64,000 nt of DNA from Rhizobium sp. SL42 (GCF_021729845.1 NZ_CP063397.1:448001-512000), one strand, 5' to 3'. Positions 19,139 through 28,766 are shown, counted from the first letter of the stretch. Program-made: numbers and translations. The notes: generated from the letters alone by a model not told the origin.

Positions 19139-19222
19139 TCACAAACGACCGAGAAGGCGTGCATACACAGCCAGGGCAGCGAAGCTGCCAAGGCCGAGCA
19201 CAATGAACAAAAGATCGGTCAC
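19139..19222 (-). CDS. Small membrane peptide upstream of kdpF (27 aa)
   Basis: GTG-initiated 27-aa ORF, start MTDLLFIVLGLGSFAALAVY, with Shine-Dalgarno AGGAG 7-8 nt upstream. One hydrophobic helix is followed by a basic end (ARLLGRL). It ends 8 bp before kdpF and so is the first gene of the kdp transcript. I recall similar tiny ORFs ahead of kdpF in other alphaproteobacteria. It may be an accessory Kdp subunit; function unknown. Confidence 0.65.
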   Translation of the reverse strand: MTDLLFIVLGLGSFAALAVYARLLGRL

Positions 19223-19303
19223 GACGGACTCCTGTTGTTGAATTCAGGCCGCACCATCGCGCCGATGCGCATTAAATCTCGATAGGGAATCCGGCGGCCC
19301 GAT

Positions 19304-19322
19304 ATAAGGATTTCATAAGGAT
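19304..19322 (-). promoter_or_regulatory. Candidate KdpE binding site upstream of kdp
   Basis: Direct repeat ATAAGGAT at 19304-19311 and 19315-19322, an 11-bp period (one helical turn), as OmpR/PhoB-type regulators use. On the kdp strand it reads as two CCTTAT blocks, upstream of a TTTAAT -10-like element near 19270-19275 that lacks a good -35. That layout suits an activator-dependent promoter. Confidence 0.4.
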
Positions 19323-19502
19323 GTCGTTTGGCCACGCTATCAGGACGCATTTTCACGACGGTGCGCCGACGGATCCGTTGGCGCTCCGATATCTACCATG
19401 CCGGGCGCTGGAATCTTGCCATCCCGGGGCACATGGCCTACGACCGGCAAGCATCCGCATCCAGCTTTGATTGAGCTTTGAGCCAAGGCAAGGAACCCAT
19501 CA

Positions 19503-20870
19503 GTGAACGTTACGATCTTTGGAACAGGCTATGTCGGTTTGGTCACGGGTGCGTGCCTCGCGGATGTCGGCCACAATGTCATGTGCATGGACATCGATCA
19601 GGGTAAGATCGACCGGCTGAACAAGGGCGAGATTCCGATCTACGAACCGGGCCTGCAGGCGATCGTCGAGCGCAACATCAAGGATGGCACACTGCTGTTC
19701 ACCACCGATGCGGCAAGGGCGGTGGCGCATGCGGACATGCAGTTCGTGGCCGTCGGCACGCCGCCGGATGAATCCGGGGCCGCAGACCTGCAATATGTGC
19801 TGTCGGTCGCCGAAACCATCGGCCGGACCATGGCGGGTTTCAAGCTGGTCGTCGTCAAATCGACGGTACCTGTCGGCACCTGCGACAAGGTCGCGGAACG
19901 CTTGAAAACCGTGCTGGGCGCACGCACCAACGCACCGGCGTTTGAAGTCGTGTCCAATCCTGAATTTCTGAAAGAGGGCGCCGCAGTCTCGGACTTCCTC
20001 AAGCCCGACCGCATCATCGTCGGTACGGATTCGGCAAAGGCCCGCACCATGATGGCCGAGCTCTACGAGCCGTTCAACCGCAATCATGAACGCACGATCT
20101 ACATGGACCGTCGCTCGTCCGAGCTGACCAAATATGCCGCCAATGCCATGCTGGCGACGAAGATTTCCTTCATCAACGAGATCGCCAATCTGGCCGAGAA
20201 GCTGGGCGCCGACATTGAGCATGTGCGCCGCGGCATCGGAGCCGATCCGCGCATCGGCTATCATTTCATCTATCCCGGCATCGGCTATGGCGGTAGCTGC
20301 TTTCCGAAGGACGTGCAGGCCCTCGCCCGGACGGCACGGGAAGTCGGCTATGACGCCCATCTGATCGAGGCGGTCGAGGCGGTCAACAACCGCCAGAAAC
20401 ATCGGCTTTTCGACAAGATAGCCGGCCACTTCGGCGGCGAACGCAACCTCGCGGGCAAGACGGTTGCTATCTGGGGCCTGTCGTTCAAGCCCAATACCGA
20501 CGATATGCGCGAAGCATCCAGCCGCGTATTGATGGAATCACTCTGGTCTGCCGGCGCCAGGATCAGGGCCTTCGACCCGGTTGCCGGCGAAGAAGCCGCA
20601 CGCCTGTATGGGTCGCGCCCCGACATGGTCCTGGTGAAGGACAAGTATTCGGCCCTCGATGGCGCCGATGCGCTGGCCGTTTGCACGGAATGGCAGCAGT
20701 TCCGCGCACCTGACTTTGGCGAAATGGCCTTGCGCATGCAGGCAAAGACCATCTTCGACGGTCGCAATCTCTTTGCCCCCGAAAGGCTTCGCGATGACGG
20801 CTGGACCTATCTGAGCATCGGCCGCGCCCCCGCCCTGCCGCGACTGCATGCCGTGGAGCAGGCACGATGA
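19503..20870 (+). CDS. ugd: UDP-glucose 6-dehydrogenase
   Basis: 455 aa. The N-terminal Rossmann fold starts [21 protein letters not shown], the catalytic Cys lies in [10 protein letters not shown] near residue 260, and the C-terminal domain carries [17 protein letters not shown]. It oxidises UDP-glucose to UDP-glucuronate with 2 NAD+ in the cytoplasm. The start is GTG at 19503 with AAGGAA upstream. Its stop overlaps the epimerase start by 4 bp, so both enzymes are made together to supply UDP-GlcA/UDP-GalA for surface polysaccharide. Confidence 0.96.
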   Translation: MNVTIFGTGYVGLVTGACLADVGHNVMCMDIDQGKIDRLNKGEIPIYEPGLQAIVERNIKDGTLLFTTDAARAVAHADMQFVAVGTPPDESGAADLQYVLSVAETIGRTMAGFKLVVVKSTVPVGTCDKVAERLKTVLGARTNAPAFEVVSNPEFLKEGAAVSDFLKPDRIIVGTDSAKARTMMAELYEPFNRNHERTIYMDRRSSELTKYAANAMLATKISFINEIANLAEKLGADIEHVRRGIGADPRIGYHFIYPGIGYGGSCFPKDVQALARTAREVGYDAHLIEAVEAVNNRQKHRLFDKIAGHFGGERNLAGKTVAIWGLSFKPNTDDMREASSRVLMESLWSAGARIRAFDPVAGEEAARLYGSRPDMVLVKDKYSALDGADALAVCTEWQQFRAPDFGEMALRMQAKTIFDGRNLFAPERLRDDGWTYLSIGRAPALPRLHAVEQAR

Positions 20871-21901
20871 AAGTCCTCGTGACCGGCAATGCGGGCTTCA
20901 TCGGCTATCACGTCGCCAAGCGGTTGATCGAACGCGGCGACGAGGTGGTCGGCTTCGATGTCGTCAACGACTACTATGATCCTGCCTTGAAGGAGGCGCG
21001 ACTGGCGCTGCTCAACGAAGCGGCAGGCAGGCAGGGTGGCCGCTATAGCTTCATTCGCGCCAATCTTGCCGATCGCACCGCCGTGGAAACCTGCTTTGCC
21101 GATCATAGCTTCGATCGGGTCATCCATTTGGCGGCACAGGCCGGCATTCGCTACAGCCTGGAAAACCCCCATTCCTATGTCGAAAGCAACCTGATCGGCT
21201 TCACCAATATTCTGGAGGCCTGCCGGCATGCGCAGGTCGCCCACCTGACCTATGCCTCCACGTCGAGCGTCTATGGCGCGAACACGAAGATGCCGTTCAG
21301 CGAGCACGACATGGCGGATCATCCGCTGCAGTTCTACGCCGCCACCAAGCGTGCCAACGAATTGATGGCACACAGCTATTCACATCTCTTCGCCATGCCG
21401 ACCACTGGCCTGCGCTTCTTCACCGTCTACGGTCCGTGGGGTCGCCCGGATATGGCGCTGTTCAAGTTCACCGGGAATATCCTCGAAGGCCAGCCGATCA
21501 CAGTCTTCAACAACGGCAATCACACCCGCGATTTCACCTATATCGACGACATCGTCGAAGGCGTGATCCGCGCCAGCGACGCGATCGCACAGGCCAACCC
21601 CGACTGGGACGGAAGCCGGCAGGATCCCGCATCGAGCTTTGCACCCTTCCGCCTCTACAACATCGGCAACAGCGAACCGGTGAACCTCATTGCCTATATC
21701 GAGGCCCTTGAACGGGCGTTGGGACAGACGGCAATCAGGCAAATGCTGCCGCGCCAGCCGGGCGACGCGCTCGACACCTATGCCGATGTTAGCGATCTCA
21801 TCCGCGAGCTCGGCTATCGGCCGACCGTTTCCGTCGATGAGGGCGTCCGTCGTTTTGTCGACTGGTACCGTGACTTCTACAAGGCCGGAAAACCCGCCTG
21901 A
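20867..21901 (+). CDS. lpsL: NAD-dependent epimerase, probable UDP-glucuronate 4-epimerase
   Basis: 344 aa extended [12 protein letters not shown] at residues 7-15 binds NAD, the TST/S triad residue lies in YASTSSVYG near 128, and the active-site Tyr/Lys are in [11 protein letters not shown] near 150. [19 protein letters not shown] and [12 protein letters not shown] are typical of UDP-GlcA epimerases such as rhizobial LpsL. Coupled (ATGA overlap) to ugd, which makes its substrate. The product UDP-galacturonate feeds LPS core or capsule synthesis. Confidence 0.88.
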   Translation: MKVLVTGNAGFIGYHVAKRLIERGDEVVGFDVVNDYYDPALKEARLALLNEAAGRQGGRYSFIRANLADRTAVETCFADHSFDRVIHLAAQAGIRYSLENPHSYVESNLIGFTNILEACRHAQVAHLTYASTSSVYGANTKMPFSEHDMADHPLQFYAATKRANELMAHSYSHLFAMPTTGLRFFTVYGPWGRPDMALFKFTGNILEGQPITVFNNGNHTRDFTYIDDIVEGVIRASDAIAQANPDWDGSRQDPASSFAPFRLYNIGNSEPVNLIAYIEALERALGQTAIRQMLPRQPGDALDTYADVSDLIRELGYRPTVSVDEGVRRFVDWYRDFYKAGKPA

Positions 21902-21917
21902 AGTGAGCCTTCCAAGG

Positions 21918-22988
21918 TTAGACCTTGTCGCCGGCCTCGTTGAAGAAATGCAGGTTGGCAACCGGCAGTCCGACCGAGACCTCACCCTGCATGCCGAGGA
22001 AGCGCCGGTCGAGTGTAAACGCCTTGAAGGCGACCGGGCCGAGCTTGAGATGCACGATGATGCCGAAGCCGGTCGGCTCGACGAGATCGACCCTTGCCTT
22101 GAACAAATCGGGCCCTTCCGCACCGAGGACGACATGCTCCGGCCGTATACCGAGCGTAGCAGCACTACCGTCGGGAAGATTGGCCGTGGCGCCGAGCGGC
22201 AGGACGACACCGCCGTCGAGGGTGAATTCCGCGGCATCCCCGCTGGTCCGGTAGCGGCCCTCGAAAAAGTTCATGCCCGGCGATCCGATGAAGCCGGCGA
22301 CGAACAGGTTGGCCGGACGGTCATAGAGCTCGAGCGGGCTGCCGACCTGCTGGATCACGCCGCCATGCATGGCGACAATCCGGTCGGCAAGCGTCATCGC
22401 CTCGATCTGGTCATGGGTGACGTAGATCGAAGTGGCACCAAGATCCTTGTGCAGCTTCTTGATCTCGGCACGCATCTGTTCGCGCAGACGCGCATCGAGG
22501 TTGGATAGCGGTTCGTCGAACAGGAAGGCTTTCGGTTCGCGCACGATGGCGCGCCCCATGGCGACACGCTGCCGCTGGCCACCGGACAGCGCCTTCGGAC
22601 GCCGCGCCATCAGCGGATCGAGCCCGAGCTTGCCGGCGGCATTGGCAACCACGGAGGCGATCTTCTCCTTGGCGATCTTCCGCAGTCGCAGGCTGTAGCT
22701 CATGTTGCTGGCCACGCTCATATGCGGGTAGAGCGCATAGGATTGGAACACCATGGCAATGTCGCGATCTTTCGGCGCGAGATCGTTGACCCGTTTGCCG
22801 TCGATGCGGATTTCGCCATCGGTGACACCCTCAAGCCCGGCGATCATTCGCAAGAGCGTGGACTTGCCGCAACCGGAAGGGCCGACCAGCACGACGAATT
22901 CACCATCCTTGATCTCCAGGTCGATGCCATGCAGCACCGGGTGGATGCCGTAGGACTTGCGGACGTCGGCAATATCGATGGATGCCAT
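21918..22988 (-). CDS. Sugar ABC transporter ATP-binding protein (UgpC/MalK type)
   Basis: 356 aa. Walker [10 protein letters not shown] near residue 37, signature [14 protein letters not shown] near 135, Walker [19 protein letters not shown]-loop and a TOBE regulatory end from about 240. Last gene of the GntR-PLP enzyme-binding protein-permease operon, starting 4 bp after the second permease. It is not closely linked to lpsL, which converges on it. Confidence 0.93.
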   Translation of the reverse strand: MASIDIADVRKSYGIHPVLHGIDLEIKDGEFVVLVGPSGCGKSTLLRMIAGLEGVTDGEIRIDGKRVNDLAPKDRDIAMVFQSYALYPHMSVASNMSYSLRLRKIAKEKIASVVANAAGKLGLDPLMARRPKALSGGQRQRVAMGRAIVREPKAFLFDEPLSNLDARLREQMRAEIKKLHKDLGATSIYVTHDQIEAMTLADRIVAMHGGVIQQVGSPLELYDRPANLFVAGFIGSPGMNFFEGRYRTSGDAAEFTLDGGVVLPLGATANLPDGSAATLGIRPEHVVLGAEGPDLFKARVDLVEPTGFGIIVHLKLGPVAFKAFTLDRRFLGMQGEVSVGLPVANLHFFNEAGDKV

Positions 22989-22992
22989 GGGA

Positions 22993-23826
22993 TCAGCCTT
23001 TCACGGCGCCGGCCGTCAGGCCCTGCACGAGATAACGTTGGATCAACAGGAAGAACAGGCAGGCGGGTATCAGCGCCATGACGCCCGCCGCCATCATCTG
23101 TCCGAAATCGACCGAGAATTTCGAGACAAAGGACAAGAGGCCGACCGGGAAGGTTGCCGCAGCATTGCCCGAAATCAGCATCAGCGAAAACAGCAGCTCG
23201 CTCCACGCCGCGGTGAAGACGAAGCCGAGAGTCGCCGCGATGCCGGGCAGCGTCAGCGGCAGGATGATCTCACGAAACGCCACGAACTGCGTCGCGCCGT
23301 CGATCATCGCCGCCTCCTCGAGGTCCTTCGGAATGCCGTCGAAAAACGACTGCATCAGGAACGTGGCAAACGGCACGTTGAACGCGGTGTAGACGATGAC
23401 GAGACCGGTCAGGCTGTTGGTCAGGCCGAGCGGCGACAGCATCTTGAAGATCGGCGCGACCAGCATCACCAGCGGGAACATCTGGGTCAGCAGCATCAAC
23501 GTCACGATCCAGTATTTGCCCCGGAAGGTGAACCGCGACATCGCATAGCCGGCAAGCGAGGCAAGCACCGTGACGATGATCGCTGTCGATCCCGAAACGA
23601 TCAGGCTGTTCTTGAAGAAGATCGGAAAGTCGCTGTGGCGCAGGACAAATTCGAAATGCTCGAACGTGGTCCGCGACGGCCACATGCGGATACCCTCGGA
23701 ATACAGCAGCTTGTTGGGTGTGACCGAGACCTTGAGCAGCCAGTAGAGCGGGAAGAGCGCAAAGACCACATAGCCGAGAATGGCCAGTCGATGGGCGAGG
23801 ATGGAGACTACACGTGTGCCGGTCAT
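22993..23826 (-). CDS. Carbohydrate ABC transporter permease (MalG type)
   Basis: 277 aa, six membrane helices beginning at about residue 13 ([21 protein letters not shown]). The coupling motif is [17 protein letters not shown]. The C-terminal [11 protein letters not shown] resembles MalG. Its start lies 4 bp after the companion permease stop, so the pair is transcribed and assembled together. Confidence 0.92.
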   Translation of the reverse strand: MTGTRVVSILAHRLAILGYVVFALFPLYWLLKVSVTPNKLLYSEGIRMWPSRTTFEHFEFVLRHSDFPIFFKNSLIVSGSTAIIVTVLASLAGYAMSRFTFRGKYWIVTLMLLTQMFPLVMLVAPIFKMLSPLGLTNSLTGLVIVYTAFNVPFATFLMQSFFDGIPKDLEEAAMIDGATQFVAFREIILPLTLPGIAATLGFVFTAAWSELLFSLMLISGNAAATFPVGLLSFVSKFSVDFGQMMAAGVMALIPACLFFLLIQRYLVQGLTAGAVKG

Positions 23827-23830
23827 GGTC

Positions 23831-24769
23831 TCAATCCTTGCTCAACAGCCATTGCCGCAACACGACGATCAGCATCGAATAGGTGATCAGCAACACGAGC
23901 AGCACCAGTGCGATGGCCGAGGCGTAACCGAAATCCAGCCGTTTGAAGGCCTGGGTGAAGATGTAGCTGGCGACGATCTGGCTGCGATCGGCCGGCCCGC
24001 CATTGGTCATGACGATGATCAGGTCGGCGAAATTGGAAATCCATACCGTGCGCAAGAGAACCGTGATGGCAATGGTCGGCGCGAGAAATGGCAGGGTGAT
24101 CGACACGAAGCGCTGGACCGGACCGGCACCGTCAATGCTGGCTGCCTCGTAGAGATCCCGCGGGATTGCCTGCAGCGCTGCCAGCAGCGTGATGGCGAAG
24201 AACGGAATGCCCCACCAGACATTGGCGATGATCGGGCCCCACATCGAGAGCTGCGGGTCGGCGAGGATATTGGCCGGCTCGCTCATCAGCCCGAGCGCAA
24301 ACAGCCAATGGGGCAGAGGGCCGACCAGCGGATTGAACAGCCAAGCCCAGTTGAGGCCGGCGAGGAAGCTCGGCACGGCCCAGGGCAGGAAGACCAGCGC
24401 CTGGACGACACCGCGGCCATAGAACGGCTTGTCGAGCAGAAGCGCCAGCGTCAGGCCGAAGATGAATTGCAAAACGACCGACCAGCCCGTCCACCACAGC
24501 GTGTTTCTCAGCGCCCGATAGAAATTCTCGTCCTTGGCCAGCGTGGCAAAATGATCGAGGCCGATGAAGCCACCGGAAAACGGCTTGAGCAGCTGGATAT
24601 CCCGGAACGCATAGGAAATGCCCAGGATCAGCGGCACCAGCATCACGGTGACGATGAGGATCAGCGCCGGTGCGCTGTAGAGATAGGGCGCGGATGCATC
24701 CGCCAGTCGCTTTTTCAGCGGTCGCTGGTCTCTTGGTGAGCCGCCGCCACGGGCTGCAAGTGAAGCCAT
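23831..24769 (-). CDS. Carbohydrate ABC transporter permease (MalF type)
   Basis: 312 aa from the ATG at 24769, with GGA 9 nt upstream; a TTG at 24775 is a less likely start. A 25-residue cytoplasmic lead precedes six membrane helices (first: YLYSAPALILIVTVMLVPLIL). EAA loop DLYEAASIDGAGPVQRF near residue 205. It is separated from the binding-protein gene by 114 bp holding a stable hairpin (24832-24867). Confidence 0.9.
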   Translation of the reverse strand: MASLAARGGGSPRDQRPLKKRLADASAPYLYSAPALILIVTVMLVPLILGISYAFRDIQLLKPFSGGFIGLDHFATLAKDENFYRALRNTLWWTGWSVVLQFIFGLTLALLLDKPFYGRGVVQALVFLPWAVPSFLAGLNWAWLFNPLVGPLPHWLFALGLMSEPANILADPQLSMWGPIIANVWWGIPFFAITLLAALQAIPRDLYEAASIDGAGPVQRFVSITLPFLAPTIAITVLLRTVWISNFADLIIVMTNGGPADRSQIVASYIFTQAFKRLDFGYASAIALVLLVLLITYSMLIVVLRQWLLSKD

Positions 24770-24831
24770 CGTCAAGAATCCGTTTCGCGGCGAGCCGATG
24801 CCGGCGGGCCGTGTTTTCAGTCGGAAAGGAG

Positions 24832-24867
24832 CCGGCAGGCAGCGGGTTCGAGGCCGCCGCCTGCCGG
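24832..24867 (-). promoter_or_regulatory. Hairpin after the second binding-protein gene
   Basis: Nine-bp stem CCGGCAGGC/GCCTGCCGG around an 18-nt loop that itself can pair GCGG with CCGC. It begins 17 bp after the binding-protein stop and has no T-run. Placement is the same as the hairpin at 7686-7707, so it probably protects or limits read-through of the binding-protein mRNA. Confidence 0.55.
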
Positions 24868-24883
24868 TCGTCGTTGGCGAGCC

Positions 24884-26143
24884 TTATTTGCTCGCCAGGA
24901 ACTTCTGCTGAGCGGTCGTCAGGTATTCGGCCCATTGCTTGGCCAGCTCTTCCGGCGTGATGTCGCCGAGCAGGGCTTCCTGCGTGGTCTTGATCGCCAG
25001 CGAATCCTTGAAATAGGCGAACTCTTCCAGGTAGGTCGGCATGACGGTCGGAACGGCATCCTTGTCAGCCAGTTCGTCGAACCACCCCTTGAACTGTTCG
25101 CCGGCATAGAAGGGATCCTTCTCGGCCACCTTCAGCGCCGGAAGGGCGCCGATCCGCTTGTTCCACTCGATATTGCCTTCCGGGCCTTCAAGCGTCGCGA
25201 TCAGCTTCCAGGACAGATCCTTGTTGGCGCTGGCCGACATCATCGACCAGCCGGCATAGCCGATCGTCGGGAAGGACTTGCCGGCCGGACCCTTCGGCAT
25301 CGGCACGACCGCGTAGTCGGCGGCATCCATACGCTCGCTGATGGCGATCAGCGCGTCCGGATCCTGGTCGAGCATGGCGCAGGTTCCGGTGTAGAAGCCG
25401 GCGACGATCTCGTTGAAGCCCCAGTTGACGCTGTCCTTCGGGGCATAACCCTTCTTGTACAGGTCAACGACCCATTCGATGCCCTTGATCCAGTCCGGTT
25501 CGCTGAACTTCGAGGTGCCGTCGGCGTTGAAGAATTCGTTGTTGCCGGCCATCGTGGCGGCAAACATCATCCAGCCGTTAAGGCCGCCCGGGCCGCCGCG
25601 CAGGCAGTAGCCGTATTTGCCGGGCAGCTTGGAGATCTTCTCCGATGCCGCAACGAATTCGTCCATCGTCTTCGGTGGGCCGTCGACGCCGGCTTCCGCG
25701 AAGATCTTCTTGTTGTAGAACATGGCGCGCAGATAGAAGCCGTAAGGCAGCATATAGGCGGTATCCTTGACGTCGCGGCCGAGTTCCAGCGCGCGGTCCG
25801 TCATTCCGGCCGTGTGTTCCCAATCCTTCAGATAGGGCTCGAGGCTCTCCAGCATGCCATTGTTGGCATAAAGCGACAGCCAGGTGTCGGGCATTTCCAT
25901 AACGTCGGGAATTTCGCCGGCCGAAACCATGGTGGCGAATTTCTGGAAGGCTTCGCCCCAGGGCAGCGAGATGATCTCGACCTTGGTGCCGGGGTTTGCG
26001 GCTTCGAACTTGCCGACGATCGATTTCAGCGTTTCCGTGCGTTCCGGGCTGGTGATCACTTCGACCAGCTTCAGCGTCGTGTCGGCCATGGCCGTTCCGG
26101 CCATCATGGTGGCGAACAATGTCGCCGTAATCAGTTTTTTCAT
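24884..26143 (-). CDS. Extracellular solute-binding protein of sugar-type ABC transporter
   Basis: 419 aa. A clean Sec signal peptide (MKKLITATLFATMMAGTAMA, cleaved after AMA near residue 20) leads to a mature UgpB/MalE-like protein. It starts with a typical beta-strand/helix order (TLKLVEVITSPERTE...) and carries PDVMEMPDTW near 80. It serves the permeases at 23831 and 22993. The ligand cannot be read from the sequence; the neighbouring PLP enzyme suggests a substrate with an amino or sulfur group rather than a plain sugar. Confidence 0.9.
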   Translation of the reverse strand: MKKLITATLFATMMAGTAMADTTLKLVEVITSPERTETLKSIVGKFEAANPGTKVEIISLPWGEAFQKFATMVSAGEIPDVMEMPDTWLSLYANNGMLESLEPYLKDWEHTAGMTDRALELGRDVKDTAYMLPYGFYLRAMFYNKKIFAEAGVDGPPKTMDEFVAASEKISKLPGKYGYCLRGGPGGLNGWMMFAATMAGNNEFFNADGTSKFSEPDWIKGIEWVVDLYKKGYAPKDSVNWGFNEIVAGFYTGTCAMLDQDPDALIAISERMDAADYAVVPMPKGPAGKSFPTIGYAGWSMMSASANKDLSWKLIATLEGPEGNIEWNKRIGALPALKVAEKDPFYAGEQFKGWFDELADKDAVPTVMPTYLEEFAYFKDSLAIKTTQEALLGDITPEELAKQWAEYLTTAQQKFLASK

Positions 26144-26182
26144 TGTTTATTCCCCTCTGTTTCGATGTTGCTTGTCGTGGTG

Positions 26183-27355
26183 TCAGCCAGACGAAGCGGC
26201 AGTGATCGCCGCGTCGAGATCGCTCCAGAGGGCCTCCGTTCCCTCCAGGCCGACATGGAGCCGTACCGACCGCGGGCTGATGCCGAAGGCTTCCGCGGAA
26301 TTGGGTTGCGCTTTTTGTGACAGGACGACTTCGCCCGGCACGATCAGGCTTTCGTGCCCGCCCCAGCTCACACCCAGCTTGAACAGCTTGAGATGATCGG
26401 CGAAGGTGCGCACATTGACGCCTTCCTTGAAGATGAAGGAAAACAGGCCGGACGTACCGGACAGGCCGGGCGGCAATTGGTTGGCGAGCCCCGGATAGCA
26501 GACCGTTTCCACCGCATCGTGCCCCTGCAGCCGCCGGGCGATCGCAACCGTCGAGGTCTCGTGCGCCCGCATCCGGATCGGCAGGGTGCGCAGGCCGCGG
26601 ATCAGCAGCCATGCATCGAACGGCGAGAGCTTGCCGCCGAGATAGGGATAGGCCTCTGCCCGGATCCGGCCGATCAGTTCCTTCGAACCGGCCACGACGC
26701 CGGCGACAACGTCACTATGGCCGCCGAGATATTTCGAGGCGGAATGAATGACCAGATCGACACCCAGGGCGATCGGCTGCTGGAAGATCGGGCTCGACCA
26801 GCTGTTGTCGATCGTGGTGATCACGCCGTGGCGTCTGGCAAGCGCCGCAAGCGCCCTGACATCATGGGTCTGCATCACCCAGCTGGTCGGGCTCTCCATG
26901 TAGAAGAGCTTGGCGCCCGGCAAGGCCCTGGCCACCTCTTCCTCGTCACGCCCGTCGACATAGGTCACCTCGACCTTCATGCGCTTCAAAAACGTGCCGA
27001 ACAGCCGGAAGGCATCCGGATAGAGATGCTTGACCGCGACGATCCTGTCGCCCGGCTCGACAAACGACAGGACGGTCGACGAGATCGCCGACATGCCGCT
27101 GGCAAAGCCGATCGCGTCTTCGGCGCCTTCGAGTTTCGCCAGCATCTCCTCGAACATCCGCACGGTCGGATTGAGGCCGCGCGTATAGATCGGCCGGACC
27201 TTCTCGCCGCGATAGGACGCGACCATGTCGTCATAGTCGGCAAAGGTGAAAAGCGATGTCTGCACGATCGGCGGAACGACCGCATCATAGGCATTTCCCT
27301 CGTCATGGGCGACGATGAGGGAGGCATTCTCGAACGGATCAAAGCCGTTGCTCAT
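26183..27355 (-). CDS. PLP-dependent Cys/Met-metabolism enzyme (cystathionine gamma-synthase/beta-lyase family)
   Basis: 390 aa, standard length for the family. The active-site Tyr/Arg stretch is YTRGLNPT near residue 56. The PLP-phosphate-binding GFASGMSAIS is near 85, and TTIDNSWSSPIFQQPIALGVDLVIHSASKYLGGHSDVV holds the PLP-binding Asp and the Schiff-base Lys (ASKYLGGH, about 202). Family members cleave or form C-S bonds of cystathionine-like substrates. Coupled by ATGA overlap to the FCD regulator and followed 39 bp later by the binding protein, so it probably acts on the transported compound. Which reaction is unknown. Confidence 0.88.
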   Translation of the reverse strand: MSNGFDPFENASLIVAHDEGNAYDAVVPPIVQTSLFTFADYDDMVASYRGEKVRPIYTRGLNPTVRMFEEMLAKLEGAEDAIGFASGMSAISSTVLSFVEPGDRIVAVKHLYPDAFRLFGTFLKRMKVEVTYVDGRDEEEVARALPGAKLFYMESPTSWVMQTHDVRALAALARRHGVITTIDNSWSSPIFQQPIALGVDLVIHSASKYLGGHSDVVAGVVAGSKELIGRIRAEAYPYLGGKLSPFDAWLLIRGLRTLPIRMRAHETSTVAIARRLQGHDAVETVCYPGLANQLPPGLSGTSGLFSFIFKEGVNVRTFADHLKLFKLGVSWGGHESLIVPGEVVLSQKAQPNSAEAFGISPRSVRLHVGLEGTEALWSDLDAAITAASSG

Positions 27356-28074
27356 TGGGACATTTCCTTGATGTCTTGCTCGACGATGTCGAGGATCTTC
27401 AGTGTCTCGGCGCGGGCAGCCTCGGGATCCTGGTCCGCGATCGCGTTGAACAGGGTGCGGTGGAACGGGAAGGACCTGCGGGCAAAGTCCGGCCGGTCGA
27501 ATGGCTTGTCCCAGAACCGCTCGAAGGCTTCGCGCATCTGCTCGAGCAACTGGCGAAACAGCGGATTATGGGTCGCATCATAGATGGCGAGGTGAAACTG
27601 CAGGTCCTCGGGCCCGGACGTGCCCTTGGACAGATGCACCCGCTCCATTTCGTTGAGCTTCGCCTCGATGTCCTTGAGGTCTTCGGCGCTGCGCATGCGG
27701 GCGGCCACCATGCCGGCCTCCGCCTCGATGCCGCGGCGAACCTCGAGCGTCTTGAGCAGCACGTCGCGCAGATGCGCGGTCTCCAGCGACAGCGGCATAT
27801 GGATCGTGGTGCCGGAGATCGGCTTGAGCAGATAGGTGCCGCTGCCCTTGCGCGCTTCGACGACACCGAGCGCCTGGAAATGCCGGATCACCTCGCGGAT
27901 GGTCGAACGACCGACCGCCAAGGCCAGCATCAGTTCGCGCTCTGCCGGCAAGCGGTCGCCCGGGACGAGATTGGAGCCCTTGATGTAGTCGGCAAGAGCA
28001 GCCGTAACCTGCTGCACCCGATCAACCGGAGGCAGCGGCGACAATACCGCCCTATCATCCCTTTGCCTGCTCAT
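27352..28074 (-). CDS. GntR-family regulator, FadR/FCD subfamily
   Basis: 240 aa. N-terminal GntR winged helix (about 15-80: LVPGDRLPAERELMLALAVGRSTIREVIRHFQALGVVEARKG pattern) and an all-helical FCD effector domain from about 95 with metal-type Asp and His (FHLAIYDATHNPLF). First gene of the operon; its stop overlaps the PLP enzyme start. A 22-bp inverted repeat at 28097-28118 is its likely operator. It probably represses the operon until the imported compound or its product is present. Confidence 0.92.
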   Translation of the reverse strand: MSRQRDDRAVLSPLPPVDRVQQVTAALADYIKGSNLVPGDRLPAERELMLALAVGRSTIREVIRHFQALGVVEARKGSGTYLLKPISGTTIHMPLSLETAHLRDVLLKTLEVRRGIEAEAGMVAARMRSAEDLKDIEAKLNEMERVHLSKGTSGPEDLQFHLAIYDATHNPLFRQLLEQMREAFERFWDKPFDRPDFARRSFPFHRTLFNAIADQDPEAARAETLKILDIVEQDIKEMSQ

Positions 28075-28096
28075 CAGCGCCGCGTCTTTCAGCTCA

Positions 28097-28118
28097 ATTG
28101 GTCTGACATCTGATCAAT
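28097..28118. promoter_or_regulatory. Candidate operator of the FCD regulator
   Basis: Inverted repeat ATTGGTC-N8-GATCAAT (six of seven positions symmetric), 23 bp upstream of the regulator start. It contains TGGTCTGACA, close to the TNGTNNNACNA type of FadR-like proteins. Next to it is a second small palindrome, TGCAAATTGCA, at 28121-28131. Confidence 0.45.
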
Positions 28119-28131
28119 AGTGCAAATTGCA

Positions 28132-28676
28132 CGGAGCGCGTCAAGCCCTCGATGCCGCCTGCGCGACGCCGAAAAGACCGTTTCAAAATCAGCCAAAGCG
28201 CAGACAGCTACGGCACCGGGCCCGCGAACCGCGGAAGCCCAGACCTCACCCGAAAGCTAAACTGAAATCTACCGAAGCGCCGACGCTCGCAATCGCCGCC
28301 CAAACTCCCCCGACAGCCGATCCCGCAGACAACGGTCAAGCAAAACGCCAACCAAGCCTGTACCGATTGCGCCCCGCCAAACATCAACGAACCGTCAGTG
28401 AACGGACTTCCCAATCACCGACCACCGACTTGCTTGCATGCGTCTATTTGCAAGCGATCACCATTTCGCACGAATCGGCCGCGCGGGAACCCCGCAACCA
28501 ATAGGGCCGGCACCGGGCACCTGCCTTCTCAGCTCAATTCAGCATGATTGCGGATACATCGACCAGGAACAAAGAGTGCCGCCAACCATCGACCACCCGT
28601 TCGGCACGAGGTTGTCACCCATGCCTTAGTAGGTACAGGATGTTACCTATGTCTTCGTTATGGACATGTAAGAATA
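28132..28676. other. 545-bp intergenic stretch, no gene recognised
   Basis: Between the FCD regulator operator and the tRNA. Open frames here read as compositional noise (Pro, Thr, Arg rich) with no Shine-Dalgarno and no recognisable protein. No RNA gene was recognised. Confidence 0.6.
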
Positions 28677-28766
28677 TGGCGGAGAGGGTGGGATTCGAAC
28701 CCACGATACGGTTGCCCGTATGCCGCATTTCGAGTGCGGTGCTTTCGACCACTCAGCCACCTCTCC
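28677..28766 (-). tRNA. tRNA-Ser (anticodon CGA)
   Basis: 90-nt class II tRNA on the minus strand. Acceptor GGAGAGG pairs with CCTCTCC, the D-loop is GGCTGAGTGGTCGAAAGC and the anticodon loop is CTCGAAA, giving CGA for UCG codons. It has a long variable arm (ATACGGGCAACCGTAT), T-loop GGGTTCGAATCCC and an encoded 3' CCA (28677-28679). All stems close without mismatch in the acceptor. Confidence 0.97.
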
